Source of the DNA: Bradyrhizobium cajani
GTDB lineage: Bacteria; Pseudomonadota; Alphaproteobacteria; Rhizobiales; Xanthobacteraceae
Reading direction: 5' to 3'
Assembly: GCF_009759665.1 (NCBI RefSeq)
Contig: NZ_WQNE01000007.1
Coordinates: 62,001-126,000, forward strand
Length of the DNA stretch: 64,000 bases
In this document: positions 17,579 through 28,486 of the stretch, one piece after another
Position numbering within the stretch: the stretch's first letter is position 1
Layout of the letters: every line of letters begins with the position of its first letter
Translations under genes and position numbers: made by a program
Notes under the pieces: model-generated
What the model was told of the DNA's origin: nothing
What the model saw: only the letters and a program-made list of their open reading frames with translations
Database searches by the model: none

Positions 17579-17992
17579 TCAGGCCTGCGCACAACGCCTG
17601 GGGTTTGCTTCGTGCAAACACCCCTCGAGATCATCTTGCGTCTTGCGGCCAAGCAGCGACAGCACGGGCTCATGATCGAGCCCGGCACATCGTGCCCCGT
17701 CTACGTCGATCAGCGGTCGTCGTATCAGGAGCGGATCGCCCACCATCAATGCGAGTGCGCTTGCCGCGCCGATAGTATCGGGATTGATTTCGCCTGACTT
17801 GATACGTGCCGCAGCTCGGTTGAACCAGGAGCCGACGGGCATATTGCCGAAGAAGCTACGTAATTCCTCCGCATCCCATGGCTCCTTCAAGATGTCTTGA
17901 GCGATCACGTCGTGGCCGGCGGATTTCAGCGCTTGAATCTGACGCGCGTTAGCGGCGCAGCCGGGTTTCTGATAGAGGATGATTGTCGCCAC
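17579..17992 (-). CDS. ArsC-fold nitrogenase-associated protein
   Basis: 137 residues of thioredoxin-like ArsC/Spx fold: ATIILYQKPGCAANARQIQALKS with a single redox cysteine (C12), then LKEPWDAEELRSFFGNMPVGSWFN, and the ISC-like end GDPLLIRRPLIDVDGARCAGL. This matches the nitrogenase-associated protein (NifO-type) branch rather than true arsenate reductase. Start is GTG with AGAGG upstream. It diverges from nifH, whose NifA sites lie in the shared 550-base region. Role not established here. Confidence 0.8.
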   Translation of the reverse strand: MATIILYQKPGCAANARQIQALKSAGHDVIAQDILKEPWDAEELRSFFGNMPVGSWFNRAAARIKSGEINPDTIGAASALALMVGDPLLIRRPLIDVDGARCAGLDHEPVLSLLGRKTQDDLEGCLHEANPRRCAQA

Positions 17993-18253
17993 GATATACC
18001 TCTGTAGGCGCGCTGAGCTGAACGATTGAGCACGGCGCGGCTGCTTCGGGAGCCTCTTCAATTTCTTGCCGGATCACCTCCAAAGTCCGCGCACCAAGCG
18101 CCGTACCATGTATGCAACCTCGCCGCTGGTGCGCCAGATTGCGGGCCAACCGGCATATTCACTGTCGTCGAATCGGAGCAAGTTCCGTTCCACACGTGAG
18201 GGCATCGGAACAGGTCGCGCAAATCGGCTTTCCGCGTTGATCGTTGTGGTCGT

Positions 18254-18269
18254 TGTTAGTTTTCTGACA
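18254..18269. promoter_or_regulatory. NifA upstream site 1 of nifH
   Basis: TGTTAGTTTTCTGACA is a perfect TGT-N10-ACA element, about 100 bases before the nifH promoter. Confidence 0.8.
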
Positions 18270-18282
18270 GCCGCGCAAATCC

Positions 18283-18298
18283 TGTTAGATCTAAAACA
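18283..18298. promoter_or_regulatory. NifA upstream site 2 of nifH
   Basis: TGTTAGATCTAAAACA is a perfect TGT-N10-ACA element. Its centre is 29 bases from that of site 1. Confidence 0.8.
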
Positions 18299-18370
18299 GC
18301 CAGGGCCTTACTCACCGGCTAGTTGGTTTTCAGAAACGTAATCAGAAGCTTAAGGAGCGCGGTCAAGCGT

Positions 18371-18386
18371 TGGCACGGCGGTTGCT
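18371..18386 (+). promoter_or_regulatory. sigma54 promoter of nifH
   Basis: TGGCACGGCGGTTGCT is an exact TGGCACG-N4-TTGCT promoter. The untranslated leader to nifH is about 150 bases. Confidence 0.92.
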
Positions 18387-18462
18387 AATAGGCGGCAGCA
18401 ACACTGACTGAGGGCTGAGTGCACGCCGACGCGTAAGACGAGCGATGCGCTCCTTCCCTTGA

Positions 18463-19431
<969 letters not shown>

Positions 19432-19466
19432 AGGCCGCGAGTCGCGGCCTTGCGAAGGTGCGCGAC

Positions 19467-19511
19467 GAATGCCGGTCTCCCTCACCGACGCCTCCCGGGA
19501 GGCCGGCATTC
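19467..19511 (+). terminator. Stem-loop after nifH
   Basis: AATGCCGGTCTCCC (19468-19481) pairs with GGGAGGCCGGCATT (19497-19510) with one mismatch. There is no T-run after it, so it may be a transcript stabiliser or attenuator before nifQ rather than a strict terminator. Confidence 0.65.
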
Positions 19512-19579
19512 TGACGATCGATCTTGACCAAAACCAGGATGCGGCAGGGAAAACCTGACTGCTGTGGAACCTTCAAAAT

Positions 19580-20401
19580 ATGTTCGAAGCGCAATACCTT
19601 CCGTTCATGGCTGCTTGTGCAGTTGATGCCAACAGCCAGATACACATGGGAATTGCAACCTACCGTCTGCTCACCGGTGTGCCTCCTGCAGATGCCGATA
19701 TTGCCATTGACAGCAATTTCGATCGCCATGTCCTGGCGTCTATCTTGGCGGCTGCCACAATGGATGGTGGCTCCCTTCCCGAGAAGGCCGGCCTGTCCGG
19801 CCTTGAACTGGCGACCTTGCTGGAGCAGTGCTTTCCCTCGCTTGAGATCAAGCTGGCGGAGCAGCTCTCGGTTTTTAAGTGCGAAGGGGACGAAGAGATC
19901 GCAATGCTGCGCGATCTCTTGCTCAAGCAACGCTCGACGGAACGGGATATCGGCCACTGGCTGGCTGCGATGATAGCGCGGCGCGCCATTGAGCCAGGCC
20001 ATCTTTGGGAAGCTCTCGGCTTGCGCAATCGCGGCGAACTCTCCCGGCTGCTGAGCCGCCATTTCGCGCCGCTCGCCGCGCGCAATGTCAACAATATGCG
20101 CTGGAAGCGCTTCTTCTACCGCATGCTTTGTGAAAATGAAGGCCTCTCGATGTGCACGACACCCGTGTGCAACCAATGTGACGACTTCAACATCTGCTTC
20201 GGCGAAGAAAGCGGTGAGAGCCGGATGGCTGAGCGCCGGCGCGATTGTCTGTTGCAGGCGGCTCGGCCGGTCGTTGCCGGCGGCTGGCCTTCTGAACCGC
20301 CACAAGGGTCCGCGATCGCACCATCATTGGGGAAAGCCTCGCAGGATTCGGTAAGCCGCGCGGAAGTTGAGGGCGCGGCTGACGCCGTTTCGAGCGAGTG
20401 A
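19580..20401 (+). CDS. nifQ: NifQ, molybdenum donor for FeMo-cofactor
   Basis: 273 residues. The C-terminal cluster motif C192-x4-C197-x2-C200-x5-C206 (CTTPVCNQCDDFNIC) identifies NifQ, an Fe-S protein that delivers molybdenum for cofactor assembly. Other conserved parts: HLWEALGLRNRGELSRLL and WKRFFYRMLCE. The last 60 residues are low-complexity Ala/Ser/Pro. The ATG at 19580 has no strong ribosome site. No own sigma54 promoter was found, so it is probably read through from nifH. Confidence 0.93.
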   Translation: MFEAQYLPFMAACAVDANSQIHMGIATYRLLTGVPPADADIAIDSNFDRHVLASILAAATMDGGSLPEKAGLSGLELATLLEQCFPSLEIKLAEQLSVFKCEGDEEIAMLRDLLLKQRSTERDIGHWLAAMIARRAIEPGHLWEALGLRNRGELSRLLSRHFAPLAARNVNNMRWKRFFYRMLCENEGLSMCTTPVCNQCDDFNICFGEESGESRMAERRRDCLLQAARPVVAGGWPSEPPQGSAIAPSLGKASQDSVSRAEVEGAADAVSSE

Positions 20402-20572
20402 CCATGTGTCCAAGGCGGCGGCGGGCTCAAGTGCTCCGCAACATTTCTCACATCCTGGCAGGCCGCAACTGCATTAAAGTTCGAACTCGGCGGGGCAGTA
20501 GGCAAGGCGTCCGCTTCATAGGCCTGTCGCATTTACGACAATCCATTTGCTGAAGCTTAGGTAGGTCAAACA

Positions 20573-21778
20573 ATGAGGAGCTCTCGCGTGATTGCCGCTA
20601 GCACCGCCGCAAAATCGTCTTGGTCCGACCAGGTGCGCGCCAAGCCCACCGTGCTCAACGACACGACATTACGCGACGGTGAGCAGGCACCTGGCGTTGC
20701 GTTCACCACAGAGGAAAAGCTAGCGATCGCGCAGGCGCTGGCGCGGGCCGGAGTCACGGAGATCGAGGCCGGAACGCCGGCGATGGGCAACGAGGAGATC
20801 GCCGCTATTCGCGCCATTGTCGAAGCAGATCTTCCGCTGACCACCATAGGCTGGTGCCGGATGCGAGAATCGGATGTCGACGCGGCGATCGAAGCAAAGG
20901 TGTCCATGATCAATATGTCGATCCCGACCTCCGATGTCCAGATCGCGGCCAAGCTAGGTGGTCATCGCGACCTGGCGCTGGAACGGATGAAACGTTTGGT
21001 AGGCTATGCCTGTGCGCGCGGACTTGAGGTCGCCGTCGGTGGTGAGGACTCCTCCCGCGCCGACATCGATTTTCTCATCAGACTGATGGCAACTGCAAAA
21101 GCCGCGGGCGCGCGTCGCTTTCGTATTGCAGATACGCTCAGTGTGCTCGATCCCGACGCAACCTACGTGCTGGTCAGGAATTTGCGTGCGACCACCGATC
21201 TCGAACTTGAATTTCACGGTCACGATGATCTCGGACTCGCAACCGCCAACACGCTCTCCGCTATCAAGGCCGGCGTGAGCCACGCCTCAGTGACCGTCAT
21301 CGGGTTGGGCGAGCGGGCCGGAAATGCCCCGCTCGAGGAAATCGCGGTCGCACTCAAGCAGCTCTACGGGCGCGAGACTGGCATCATACTTCCGGAGCTC
21401 GGGAACGTCGCCGCGGTGGTAGCAGGCGCGGCCGCACGTGCAATTCCTGTGAACAAGGCCATCGTCGGAGAGCATGTATTTACGCACGAATCCGGCATTC
21501 ATGTCGATGGCCTTTTGAAGGATCAACGCACCTATCAATCGCTTGATCCTGTTTTGTTTGGTCGCAGCAACCGCGTTGTGATCGGCAAGCATTCCGGACT
21601 TGGGGCGATCACCGCGTTACTCGATGAACTGCAGCTCGTCGCCAGCGCCGATGAAGCCACACAGATTCTGTCGCAAGTCCGCAAATATGCCATTGAGTAC
21701 AAGCGGCCGGTCGAACGCGAAACCGTGGCGGCGATCTGGCGCGACGTGTGCGGATGCCTGGCAACCCACCCCGCGTGA
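20573..21778 (+). CDS. nifV: Homocitrate synthase NifV
   Basis: 401 residues of the DRE-TIM family that condenses acetyl-CoA with 2-oxoglutarate to homocitrate, the organic ligand of FeMo-cofactor. Seen: [17 protein letters not shown] near residue 28, metal-site [11 protein letters not shown], and [12 protein letters not shown]. The long C-terminal part and lack of a regulatory domain fit NifV rather than 2-isopropylmalate synthase. It lies between nifQ and nifW on the same strand. No near sigma54 promoter was seen. Most rhizobia lack nifV and take homocitrate from the plant, so its presence is notable. Confidence 0.88.
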   Translation: MRSSRVIAASTAAKSSWSDQVRAKPTVLNDTTLRDGEQAPGVAFTTEEKLAIAQALARAGVTEIEAGTPAMGNEEIAAIRAIVEADLPLTTIGWCRMRESDVDAAIEAKVSMINMSIPTSDVQIAAKLGGHRDLALERMKRLVGYACARGLEVAVGGEDSSRADIDFLIRLMATAKAAGARRFRIADTLSVLDPDATYVLVRNLRATTDLELEFHGHDDLGLATANTLSAIKAGVSHASVTVIGLGERAGNAPLEEIAVALKQLYGRETGIILPELGNVAAVVAGAAARAIPVNKAIVGEHVFTHESGIHVDGLLKDQRTYQSLDPVLFGRSNRVVIGKHSGLGAITALLDELQLVASADEATQILSQVRKYAIEYKRPVERETVAAIWRDVCGCLATHPA

Positions 21779-22105
21779 AAAGCCGTGTCCAGCAGCGTTT
21801 GCGTAAACAGACGCGCCGCAAGGATGGCGTCCGATATCGCTGATGGGCCCGAACGGCGTCCTGCTTTCGCACGTCAGCTCCCCTGGCGCGATCTCACCTC
21901 CATATCTTACTTCCCGTTCCGCCATACACGCTGCGATCTCCTACCCAATGGCGAGCCGCCCCGCACTGCCAATCGGCGTGTTCTCGCGCTGAGTTCCGGT
22001 CCGGCGACCGTCCTGACTAGCGTCAGCCTCGATCGTGGTTTGGCCATTGATCCCGCCAGCAGTCAACAGGCGCCACCCCATTTCAAATCCGAAGGAGAAT
22101 TTTCC
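21779..22105. other. Spacer between nifV and nifW
   Basis: About 330 bases. An in-frame extension upstream of nifW is open here but has no family resemblance. No promoter motif seen. Confidence 0.4.
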
Positions 22106-22447
22106 ATGATCAACTCATCCCCGGCAATCGGTATCCTCGATCGGCTCAGCAAGGCCTCATCGGCGGAGGATTTTTTTTCGCTACTTGGCGTCGATTACGA
22201 TCCTAAGATCGTGAATGTCGCGCGCCTTCACATCTTAAAGCGCATGGGACAATACTTTGCAAAAGAGCAATTTGCAGGTGCCGCAGAGCCGGAAATCAGA
22301 GCTCGGTGCAAGGCGATGCTGGAGCGGGCCTATGCCGATTTCGTGGCATCGTCACCGATCGACCAGCGAGTGTTCAAGGTTTTGAAGGAGGCGGCCGCAG
22401 ACCCTAAGAAGGCGGCGGCCTTTGTCCCATTGAGCGAGCTGAAGTGA
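22106..22447 (+). CDS. nifW: NifW, nitrogenase-stabilising protein
   Basis: 113 residues with the NifW signature: ILDRLSKASSAEDFFSLLGVDYDP, VVNVARLHILKRMGQYF-like segment (IVNVARLHILKRMGQY), and a C-terminus FVPLSELK. NifW associates with the MoFe protein and is thought to protect it or aid its maturation. Start ATG at 22106 behind GAAGGAGAA. It is the last gene before the fixB region; the sigma54 promoter at 22665 separates them. Confidence 0.93.
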   Translation: MINSSPAIGILDRLSKASSAEDFFSLLGVDYDPKIVNVARLHILKRMGQYFAKEQFAGAAEPEIRARCKAMLERAYADFVASSPIDQRVFKVLKEAAADPKKAAAFVPLSELK

Positions 22448-22664
22448 TCTAGCGTTCCACTGCTAGGTGTGCCCGACGGGGCACCGTGGCAACCCGATGT
22501 GCGGCCTTCGTCTTTATCCGGGTCAACTCTCTGCAGCTATCACCCGAGCGGCGGCTGTCGTATTCCCGACCCATGTCTGGACTGGTCGTGTCCACGTTAC
22601 CAGCGGATATTTCAGGTGTCTGCCAAACCATTACTTTCGACTGACTTTCACTGTTTTTTGCAAC

Positions 22665-22680
22665 TGGTACGACACTTGCT
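22665..22680 (+). promoter_or_regulatory. sigma54 promoter, probably for fixBCX
   Basis: TGGTACGACACTTGCT has GG-N10-GC and a TTGCT -12 box. It lies about 755 bases before fixB. The only NifA-like site upstream is imperfect: TGTCGTATTCCCGACC near 22556 (last base C instead of A). Confidence 0.65.
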
Positions 22681-23435
22681 GTTGTCCTGCCTATCCGTCA
22701 TCGATGCCGACAGATGGTAGTCGTCCGAGATGAGATTGAAGGAAGACTTATGATGCTGCTTTTAGTGCCTGCCGAGCCCTGCGCCATCATCTCGTGGCCT
22801 ACGATCGCGCCAGGTCCGTTCGAAACGGTCTTTGACACGATCAAAGCTCCGTATGGACGGTGAGATGGTGGTCAATGGATAAGTTGCCCGTTCGCGCTAC
22901 ACTCGGAGAGGGTATGCCCAGCGTCGTCCGGATCAAGTCGGCCCCGGATTCCGCTCAGATTTGTATCCATCTCATGGCGGATAGCAACATGCGTCAGGAA
23001 GAGGGCCAACGCGGGCCCATACGGGCTGTCGGCGCTGGAGGCTCGGCATGGATCGCGTGACAGGTGCGTTGCCAGGATCGCGCTCGTCGTCACAGTCAAT
23101 GTGGAGCTGGTGGGCCGAAAGTGAGGCGCAGGTATTGCGCAGCGAACGGAGTCGCCAACTCAGGCATGGAAGCGACCGGTCACAACCACCGCGGCGCCCT
23201 GGCCGCTGCGGTGGCGCTCGTCGAACCTGGCGCGCAAGCGTCCAGTGTGGAAGACCGCTCCAAATCCGGCCGGACCGGTACGTCTATCGCGACGACGCCT
23301 CTTGTTGTGCGCCCGGTCGGATCAAGCAGGGGCAGAGCAGCCGGCCCTTCGCTGACCGAAAGTGATCTTCAGTTATCGAAGCCAAAAAGCAAACCTGTGG
23401 CGCGGGCGCGCCTATCTTTGAGGGGAATTTAGATT
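22681..23435. other. Long leader between a sigma54 promoter and fixB
   Basis: About 750 bases without an intact gene. Open frames on the plus strand (for example 23064-23432) show no known family and poor ribosome sites. The stretch may be the relic of a gene once transcribed ahead of fixB. Confidence 0.45.
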
Positions 23436-24545
23436 ATGAGCAATGTCACCAGAACGGCCATGCCGGCGGCGGCCGGTCGCGCAGGGGCCAAAAAAGAACT
23501 GCCGGAGCACTTTAAGGCCTACAAGCACGTCTGGGTCTTCGTTGAGCTGGAGCGCGGCCGGGTGCATCCGGTCTCCTGGGAGCTCATGGGGGCGGGCCGC
23601 AGGCTGGCCGACAGGCTAAAGGTGAATCTTGCTGCTGTCGTTATCGGTCCGGAGGGGCAGCACACACGTAACGCCGCGCTTGACGCATTTTGCTATGGCG
23701 CCGATATGGCCTATCTCGTGAGCGACAATGTTTTGTCGGATTACCGCAATGAATCCTACACCAAAGCGCTAACCGAACTCGTCAACACCTACAAGCCCGA
23801 GATCCTACTGTTGGGGGCGACGACGCTCGGTCGCGATCTCGCAGGTTCCGTGGCGACGACTCTGTCGACGGGGCTCACAGCCGACTGCACCGCGCTGGAC
23901 GTCGACGCCGATGGTTCGCTGGCGGCGACGCGTCCGACCTTTGGCGGCTCGCTGCTCTGCACGATCTATACCTTGAATTATCGTCCACAGATGGCAACCG
24001 TCCGACCGCGGGTCATGCCGATGCCTGAGCGCGTCGTACGCGATGCCGCTCGTATCATCGTCCATCCGCTCGGTCTTGTGGAAGATGACATTGTCACGAA
24101 GGTATTGTCGTTCCTACCCGACCGCGATGCAGAGACCTCCAATCTGGCCTATGCCGATGTCGTGGTTGCGGGCGGCCTGGGACTGGGATCGCCTGAGAAC
24201 TTTCGGTTGGTGCGCGAGCTCGCAACTCTGCTTGGCGCTGAATATGGCTGCTCGCGTCCTCTCGTGCAAAAAGGGTGGGTTACGTCTGACCGGCAAATCG
24301 GCCAGACGGGCAAAACCATCCGGCCGAAGCTCTATATTGCCGCCGGCATTTCCGGCGCGATCCAGCACCGGGTTGGCGTGGAGGGTGCGGATCTGATCGT
24401 CGCCGTCAATACTGATAAGAACGCTCCGATCTTTGACTTCGCCCATCTCGCGATCGTCAGTGACGCCATTCAATTGCTACCGGCGCTGACGGCCGCATTT
24501 CGCGCTCGGCTTTTGCCGAATTCGCGCGCCCGGATCGCTGTCTAG
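23436..24545 (+). CDS. fixB: Electron transfer flavoprotein alpha subunit FixB
   Basis: 369 residues. The ETF-alpha FAD site is clear at the C-terminus: [38 protein letters not shown], and [20 protein letters not shown]. FixAB oxidises NADH and, with FixCX, bifurcates electrons to quinone and to ferredoxin/flavodoxin for nitrogenase. fixA is not in this window, as in other bradyrhizobia. ATG start after GAGGGG. fixC follows 12 bases downstream. Confidence 0.96.
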   Translation: MSNVTRTAMPAAAGRAGAKKELPEHFKAYKHVWVFVELERGRVHPVSWELMGAGRRLADRLKVNLAAVVIGPEGQHTRNAALDAFCYGADMAYLVSDNVLSDYRNESYTKALTELVNTYKPEILLLGATTLGRDLAGSVATTLSTGLTADCTALDVDADGSLAATRPTFGGSLLCTIYTLNYRPQMATVRPRVMPMPERVVRDAARIIVHPLGLVEDDIVTKVLSFLPDRDAETSNLAYADVVVAGGLGLGSPENFRLVRELATLLGAEYGCSRPLVQKGWVTSDRQIGQTGKTIRPKLYIAAGISGAIQHRVGVEGADLIVAVNTDKNAPIFDFAHLAIVSDAIQLLPALTAAFRARLLPNSRARIAV

Positions 24546-24557
24546 AAGGAGATGATA

Positions 24558-25865
24558 ATGATTGAAGAGAGATTCGATGCGATCGTGGTCGGAGCCGGTA
24601 TGGCCGGCAACGCGGCGGCATTGACCATGGCCAAACGCGGCATGAAGGTGCTGCAGCTCGAGCGCGGCGAATATCCCGGATCGAAGAATGTGCAGGGCGC
24701 CATCCTCTATGCCGACATGATGGAAAAGCTGGTCCCCGAGTTTCGAGAGGAGGCGCCGCTCGAACGTCACCTGATTGAGCAGCGGTTCTGGATGATGGAC
24801 GATCGCTCCCATGTTGGCATGCATTACCGTTCAGACGACTTCAACGAGGAACGGCCGAACCGGTACACGATTATACGCGCCCAGTTTGACAAATGGTTCT
24901 CTTCCAAGGTGCGGGAGGCTGGCGTGACCTTGCTGTGCGAGACGACCGTCACCGAGCTCGTACGGGGCGAGCGTGAAAGGATCGTCGGTGTTCGTACAGA
25001 TCGTCGAGACGGCGAAATACATGCCGATGTCGTCGTGCTGGCCGAGGGGGTCAATGGCCTACTCGGGACGCGCGCGGGCCTACGCGCGCGACCGAGACCC
25101 GACAACGTTGCGCTCGCGGTGAAAGAGATGCACTTCTTGCCCCGCGAGACTATCGAGGCGCGCTTCAATCTTAGGGGCGATGAAGGCGTCGTGATCGAGG
25201 CGGCCGGTACCATTTCCCGCGGCATGACCGGAATGGGTTTCATCTATGCCAACAAAGAGTGCATTTCGCTCGGCATCGGTTGTCTCGTCGCCGACTTCCA
25301 GCGCACGAGCCAGACGCCCTACGGCCTGCTCGATCAATTCAAGCGGCACCCCTCCGTGGCGCCCCTGATAGCAGGGTCCGAAGTCAAGGAGTATTCGGCC
25401 CACCTCATCCCTGAAGGCGGGTACAAGTCGATCCCGCAGCTTTATGGGGAAGGCTGGGTCGTAGTGGGCGATGCGGCCCAACTCAACAATGCCGTTCATC
25501 GTGAGGGTTCCAATCTCGCGATGACTTCCGGCCGCATCGCCGCCGAAGCGATAGGTCTCGTGAAATCGCGCGGCGAGCCGGTGAGTGCAGCAAATCTATC
25601 GATCTACAAGAAGATGCTAGACGATTCCTTCGTCATCAAAGATCTGAAGAAGTACAAGGATTTACCGCCCCTAATGCATACCCAGTCACAAAACTTCTTT
25701 CTCACCTATCCGCAGCTAATCTCCAAGGCGATGCAAAACTTTGTGCGCGTCGATGGTACGCCCAAGGCTGAGAAGGAGAAGGCGACCCTGAAATCCTTTG
25801 TCAGGGCGCGGTCGTGGACAGGTCTGTTCGGCGATGCTTGTCGTTTTGCCCGGGCCTGGCGCTGA
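24558..25865 (+). CDS. fixC: Flavoprotein-ubiquinone oxidoreductase FixC
   Basis: 435 residues of the ETF-QO family. FAD-binding [11 protein letters not shown] lies at residues 12-22; other blocks are [31 protein letters not shown] and [12 protein letters not shown] with the GD motif, then [11 protein letters not shown]. The start chosen is the second ATG, six bases after AAGGAG (the first is at 24552). FixC passes electrons from FixAB to the quinone pool. fixX follows 37 bases after the stop. Confidence 0.96.
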   Translation: MIEERFDAIVVGAGMAGNAAALTMAKRGMKVLQLERGEYPGSKNVQGAILYADMMEKLVPEFREEAPLERHLIEQRFWMMDDRSHVGMHYRSDDFNEERPNRYTIIRAQFDKWFSSKVREAGVTLLCETTVTELVRGERERIVGVRTDRRDGEIHADVVVLAEGVNGLLGTRAGLRARPRPDNVALAVKEMHFLPRETIEARFNLRGDEGVVIEAAGTISRGMTGMGFIYANKECISLGIGCLVADFQRTSQTPYGLLDQFKRHPSVAPLIAGSEVKEYSAHLIPEGGYKSIPQLYGEGWVVVGDAAQLNNAVHREGSNLAMTSGRIAAEAIGLVKSRGEPVSAANLSIYKKMLDDSFVIKDLKKYKDLPPLMHTQSQNFFLTYPQLISKAMQNFVRVDGTPKAEKEKATLKSFVRARSWTGLFGDACRFARAWR

Positions 25866-25902
25866 CCGCGACAGTGTGAGCCCAACGATGGAAGGTCAAA
25901 GC

Positions 25903-26199
25903 ATGAATGTCGAATCTCTAGTGCGCGTCGAAGACAAGCTGTATTACAACCGCTATCTTGTCGATATCGGTCACCCTCACGTCAAGGTCCGTGCGCACAC
26001 GACACCATCGCCGCAGCTACTTGCACTTTTGAAAGCCTGCCCCGCGCGATGCTACGAGCTCAACGACGATGGCCAAGTCGAGATAACAGTTGACGGCTGC
26101 ATCGAGTGCGGTACCTGCCGCGTCATCGCCGAGCCCACCGGCGACATCGAATGGAGCCATCCGCGCGGCGGATACGGGGTACAATTCAAGTTTGGGTGA
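25903..26199 (+). CDS. fixX: Ferredoxin-like protein FixX
   Basis: 98 residues: [34 protein letters not shown] and [14 protein letters not shown], the last carrying the single [4Fe-4S] site. The ending [15 protein letters not shown] is typical. FixX completes the FixABCX electron-bifurcating complex. Start ATG at 25903; an ATG five codons earlier is possible. Last gene of fixBCX. Confidence 0.95.
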   Translation: MNVESLVRVEDKLYYNRYLVDIGHPHVKVRAHTTPSPQLLALLKACPARCYELNDDGQVEITVDGCIECGTCRVIAEPTGDIEWSHPRGGYGVQFKFG

Positions 26200-26426
26200 T
26201 GGTGAAACAGGGCCGTGGTGCGAGTTAGGCGATAGGGTCTCACCGCATCAGTGGCGCATTCCGCGTCACTTGCGCGGCGGCTGGAATTCGAGCAAGACAC
26301 TCTTCGTGGGGACGCTGCACAAACCATGGCGTGCAGATGGGTCGCTTGTGCGGGAGCCGCGAAGGACTGGTTGTGGCGTTACTGAGTGGCGCCACAATGC
26401 AGTCGATCGGATGGCAGAGGAAGGAT

Positions 26427-26468
26427 CAGCCCCTCGCATGAGAGGGTCAGCCGCTCGCCTGAGAGGGG
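26427..26468. repeat. Tandem 21-base duplication at the ahpD stop
   Basis: CAGCCCCTCGCATGAGAGGG is followed at once by CAGCCGCTCGCCTGAGAGGGG, two imperfect copies. The right copy encodes the last residues and stop of ahpD (minus strand); the left copy repeats them, including the stop triplet. Each copy can also fold as a short hairpin between the converging fixX and ahpD genes. Confidence 0.55.
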
Positions 26469-26995
26469 TTGGGCCCAGCGGCCTCGATTGCGATCGCCAC
26501 TGACTGCATGATCGCGGCAAAGCGCACGGCGGTCTGGATCGCGTCGGAATTGACGCCCGCGTCTCTCAGTGTCCTTTCATGGGCATCGATGCAGGCACCG
26601 CAGCCGTTTATGGCGGAGACCGCAAGCGACCACAGCTCGAAATCGGACTTGTCCACGCCGGGATTGCCGATCACGTTCATACGCAGTCGTGGCGGCATCG
26701 CTTTGTATTCGGGGTTGGAAACAAGGTGAGCGAAGCGGTAATAAACGTTGTTCATCGCCATCAAGCTGGCTGCGGCTTTCGCTGCGGCGATCGCCACAGA
26801 TGTCATCACAGTGGACGCAGCCGATTCCATCGCGGCAATCAGGGCTGCATTGCGGGTGGCAATTGCGCTCGCCAGCAGCAGCCCGTATTTTCGTTGCGAC
26901 GAAAGCGTCTCATCGGCCACCAAGGAGGTCAAGTTAAGCCTGACATCCTTCGCGAAATCGGGAATCGTGTCGCTTAGTTGTTCGATCGACGACAT
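26447..26995 (-). CDS. ahpD: Alkyl hydroperoxidase AhpD
   Basis: 182 residues of the carboxymuconolactone decarboxylase fold. The catalytic C132-x2-C135 followed by His ([10 protein letters not shown]) and upstream E120/W122 in [14 protein letters not shown] are those of AhpD, which reduces AhpC in the mycobacterial type of peroxide defence. It lies six bases after ahpC and converges on fixX. Probably co-expressed with nitrogenase through the sigma54 promoter upstream of ahpC. Confidence 0.9.
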   Translation of the reverse strand: MSSIEQLSDTIPDFAKDVRLNLTSLVADETLSSQRKYGLLLASAIATRNAALIAAMESAASTVMTSVAIAAAKAAASLMAMNNVYYRFAHLVSNPEYKAMPPRLRMNVIGNPGVDKSDFELWSLAVSAINGCGACIDAHERTLRDAGVNSDAIQTAVRFAAIMQSVAIAIEAAGPNPSQASG

Positions 26996-27001
26996 GCTGC
27001 C

Positions 27002-27556
27002 TCAAGCAACTTTCAAGGTTTCGCCGCCGATTTCGCGGTTGCAAGGACAGAGCTCGTCGGTTTGCAGCGCGTCCAGAACGCGGAGAGTGTCCTTAGGACT
27101 GCGGCCGACACTGAGATTGGTCGCATAGACGTGCTGGATCGTATTTTGGGGGTCAACAACAAAGGTGTAACGATAGGCAACCCCTTCGGGTGAACGCACG
27201 CCAAGAGCATCGACGAGCGTTCCCTTTGTGTCGGCAAACTGCCAGATTGGCAGTTTGTGCAGATCGACATGTGAGCGGCGCCAAGCGAGCTTGCAGAACT
27301 CATTGTCAGTCGAACCACCCAGTACAACCGCATCGCGGTCGGCGAATTCCTTGGAAAGGCGGGCAAACTCAGCGATCTCTGTCGGGCAGACGAAGGTAAA
27401 ATCCTTGGGATAGAAGAAGATGATCTTCCATTTTTCTGGAAAGCTCGCTTCGGTCAGCGTCTCGAATGCACTCTGTCCTCCTTCTTCGTGCGCTTGAAAA
27501 CCGGGCTTCACGCCTGTGATTTCGAATGGCGGCAACTGACTTCCAATTCCGAGCAT
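27002..27556 (-). CDS. ahpC: Peroxiredoxin AhpC
   Basis: 184 residues. Peroxidatic C57 in DFTFVCPTEIAEF; two C-terminal cysteines C170 and C172 in DELCPCNREIGGE, the three-cysteine layout known from the AhpC that pairs with AhpD. It reduces organic peroxides, H2O2 and peroxynitrite in the cytoplasm. Start ATG at 27556 after TGAGGA; upstream in-frame codons lack the family N-terminus. First gene of ahpCD. Confidence 0.93.
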   Translation of the reverse strand: MLGIGSQLPPFEITGVKPGFQAHEEGGQSAFETLTEASFPEKWKIIFFYPKDFTFVCPTEIAEFARLSKEFADRDAVVLGGSTDNEFCKLAWRRSHVDLHKLPIWQFADTKGTLVDALGVRSPEGVAYRYTFVVDPQNTIQHVYATNLSVGRSPKDTLRVLDALQTDELCPCNREIGGETLKVA

Positions 27557-27603
27557 GCTGTCCTCACAAGTTTGCTTTTTGTAGAAGCTGAGTTCACTGT
27601 TGA

Positions 27604-27619
27604 AGCAAGCTATATGCCA
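27604..27619 (-). promoter_or_regulatory. sigma54 promoter of ahpCD
   Basis: On the minus strand TGGCATATAGCTTGCT is an exact GG-N10-GC promoter with TTGCT at -12. It lies 48 bases before ahpC. I found no perfect TGT-N10-ACA site within about 250 bases upstream. Confidence 0.78.
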
Positions 27620-28486
27620 TCCGTTCTCAGCAGCGGAGTCTTGCGGCTTTGATGCAGGCAAGCTCGGGTGCTTGGAGCGTCGATCGGCGAAAATCCGTAG
27701 CCAAGCGCTTCCTTGCCAAAGCTCATGAAAACAGTCTTGCTTTGCGCAATCGCCTAAGATGTTCGCCTGCAAGCGTCTGGTCAAAGCCCGTTCTGCGTCC
27801 CTCGAGAGCACTACCTCATCTCGCCATCAGTGTGCCAAGTGGCGGTCGGCCTGCCGAGATCTAATGCAAATATTGAATCTGACGAAGCGCGAGGTTCGTA
27901 GCATCTGACGTAAACAAGAGCGGCTGTATCGCGGCGTGAATAGCTGCGCGCGGCGATCACTCTGAAGCTTCATGATCACAAGGAGAGACCTCAAGGTCTC
28001 AAGATCTTAGGTGCATTGGGTATGTGGCTGTGCAGGACCGCCCCGGTTTGTCGCGGATGTGAGGACATTCGCGTGAAGAAGTGAATGCGAATCAGAACTG
28101 TCAGTTGCAGGCATCAAATCCCGCTAGGTCTTCCAACGGCAATGGATCAGCCCAATTTCGATTCCAATGTGCCGTATGCGACCTTGCCCGGGAGTAGTAC
28201 GCGAACGCCATTGCTCTTCCGATGAGGCAAGTTGGCTTTCGTTTCTCTTGGACTGTTTTCTGTTTTTATCGAGGCCACTCAGGAGCGGGTGCTCTGCTGC
28301 AGCAGGCAAGATTGGTCAGGTGTGAGAAATGCACGAGCTCGGAGCGGCGTGCGATGGGGGTCTCTTTTGTTCAGGCATCGATCTGATCGGCCGGCTTTCT
28401 TGAGCTGGAGTCTCTGTGGTCGGTGCACCGGAGTGTGAGCTCTGGGGCGGCGGCTACGAAGAATTGTGTCATCTAGGGAGAGTGGT
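27620..28486. other. Boundary between nif/fix and effector regions
   Basis: About 870 bases without a supported gene. GTCAGGTGTGAGAAATGC at 28315-28332 is a poor match (about 11 of 18 positions) to a tts box and lies 155 bases before the nopD pseudogene; it may be a decayed tts box. Confidence 0.4.

Noticed and set aside
18066..18341. Plus-strand open frame with one hydrophobic stretch before nifH
   Set aside because: It spans both NifA sites of nifH, has no ribosome site and no known family.
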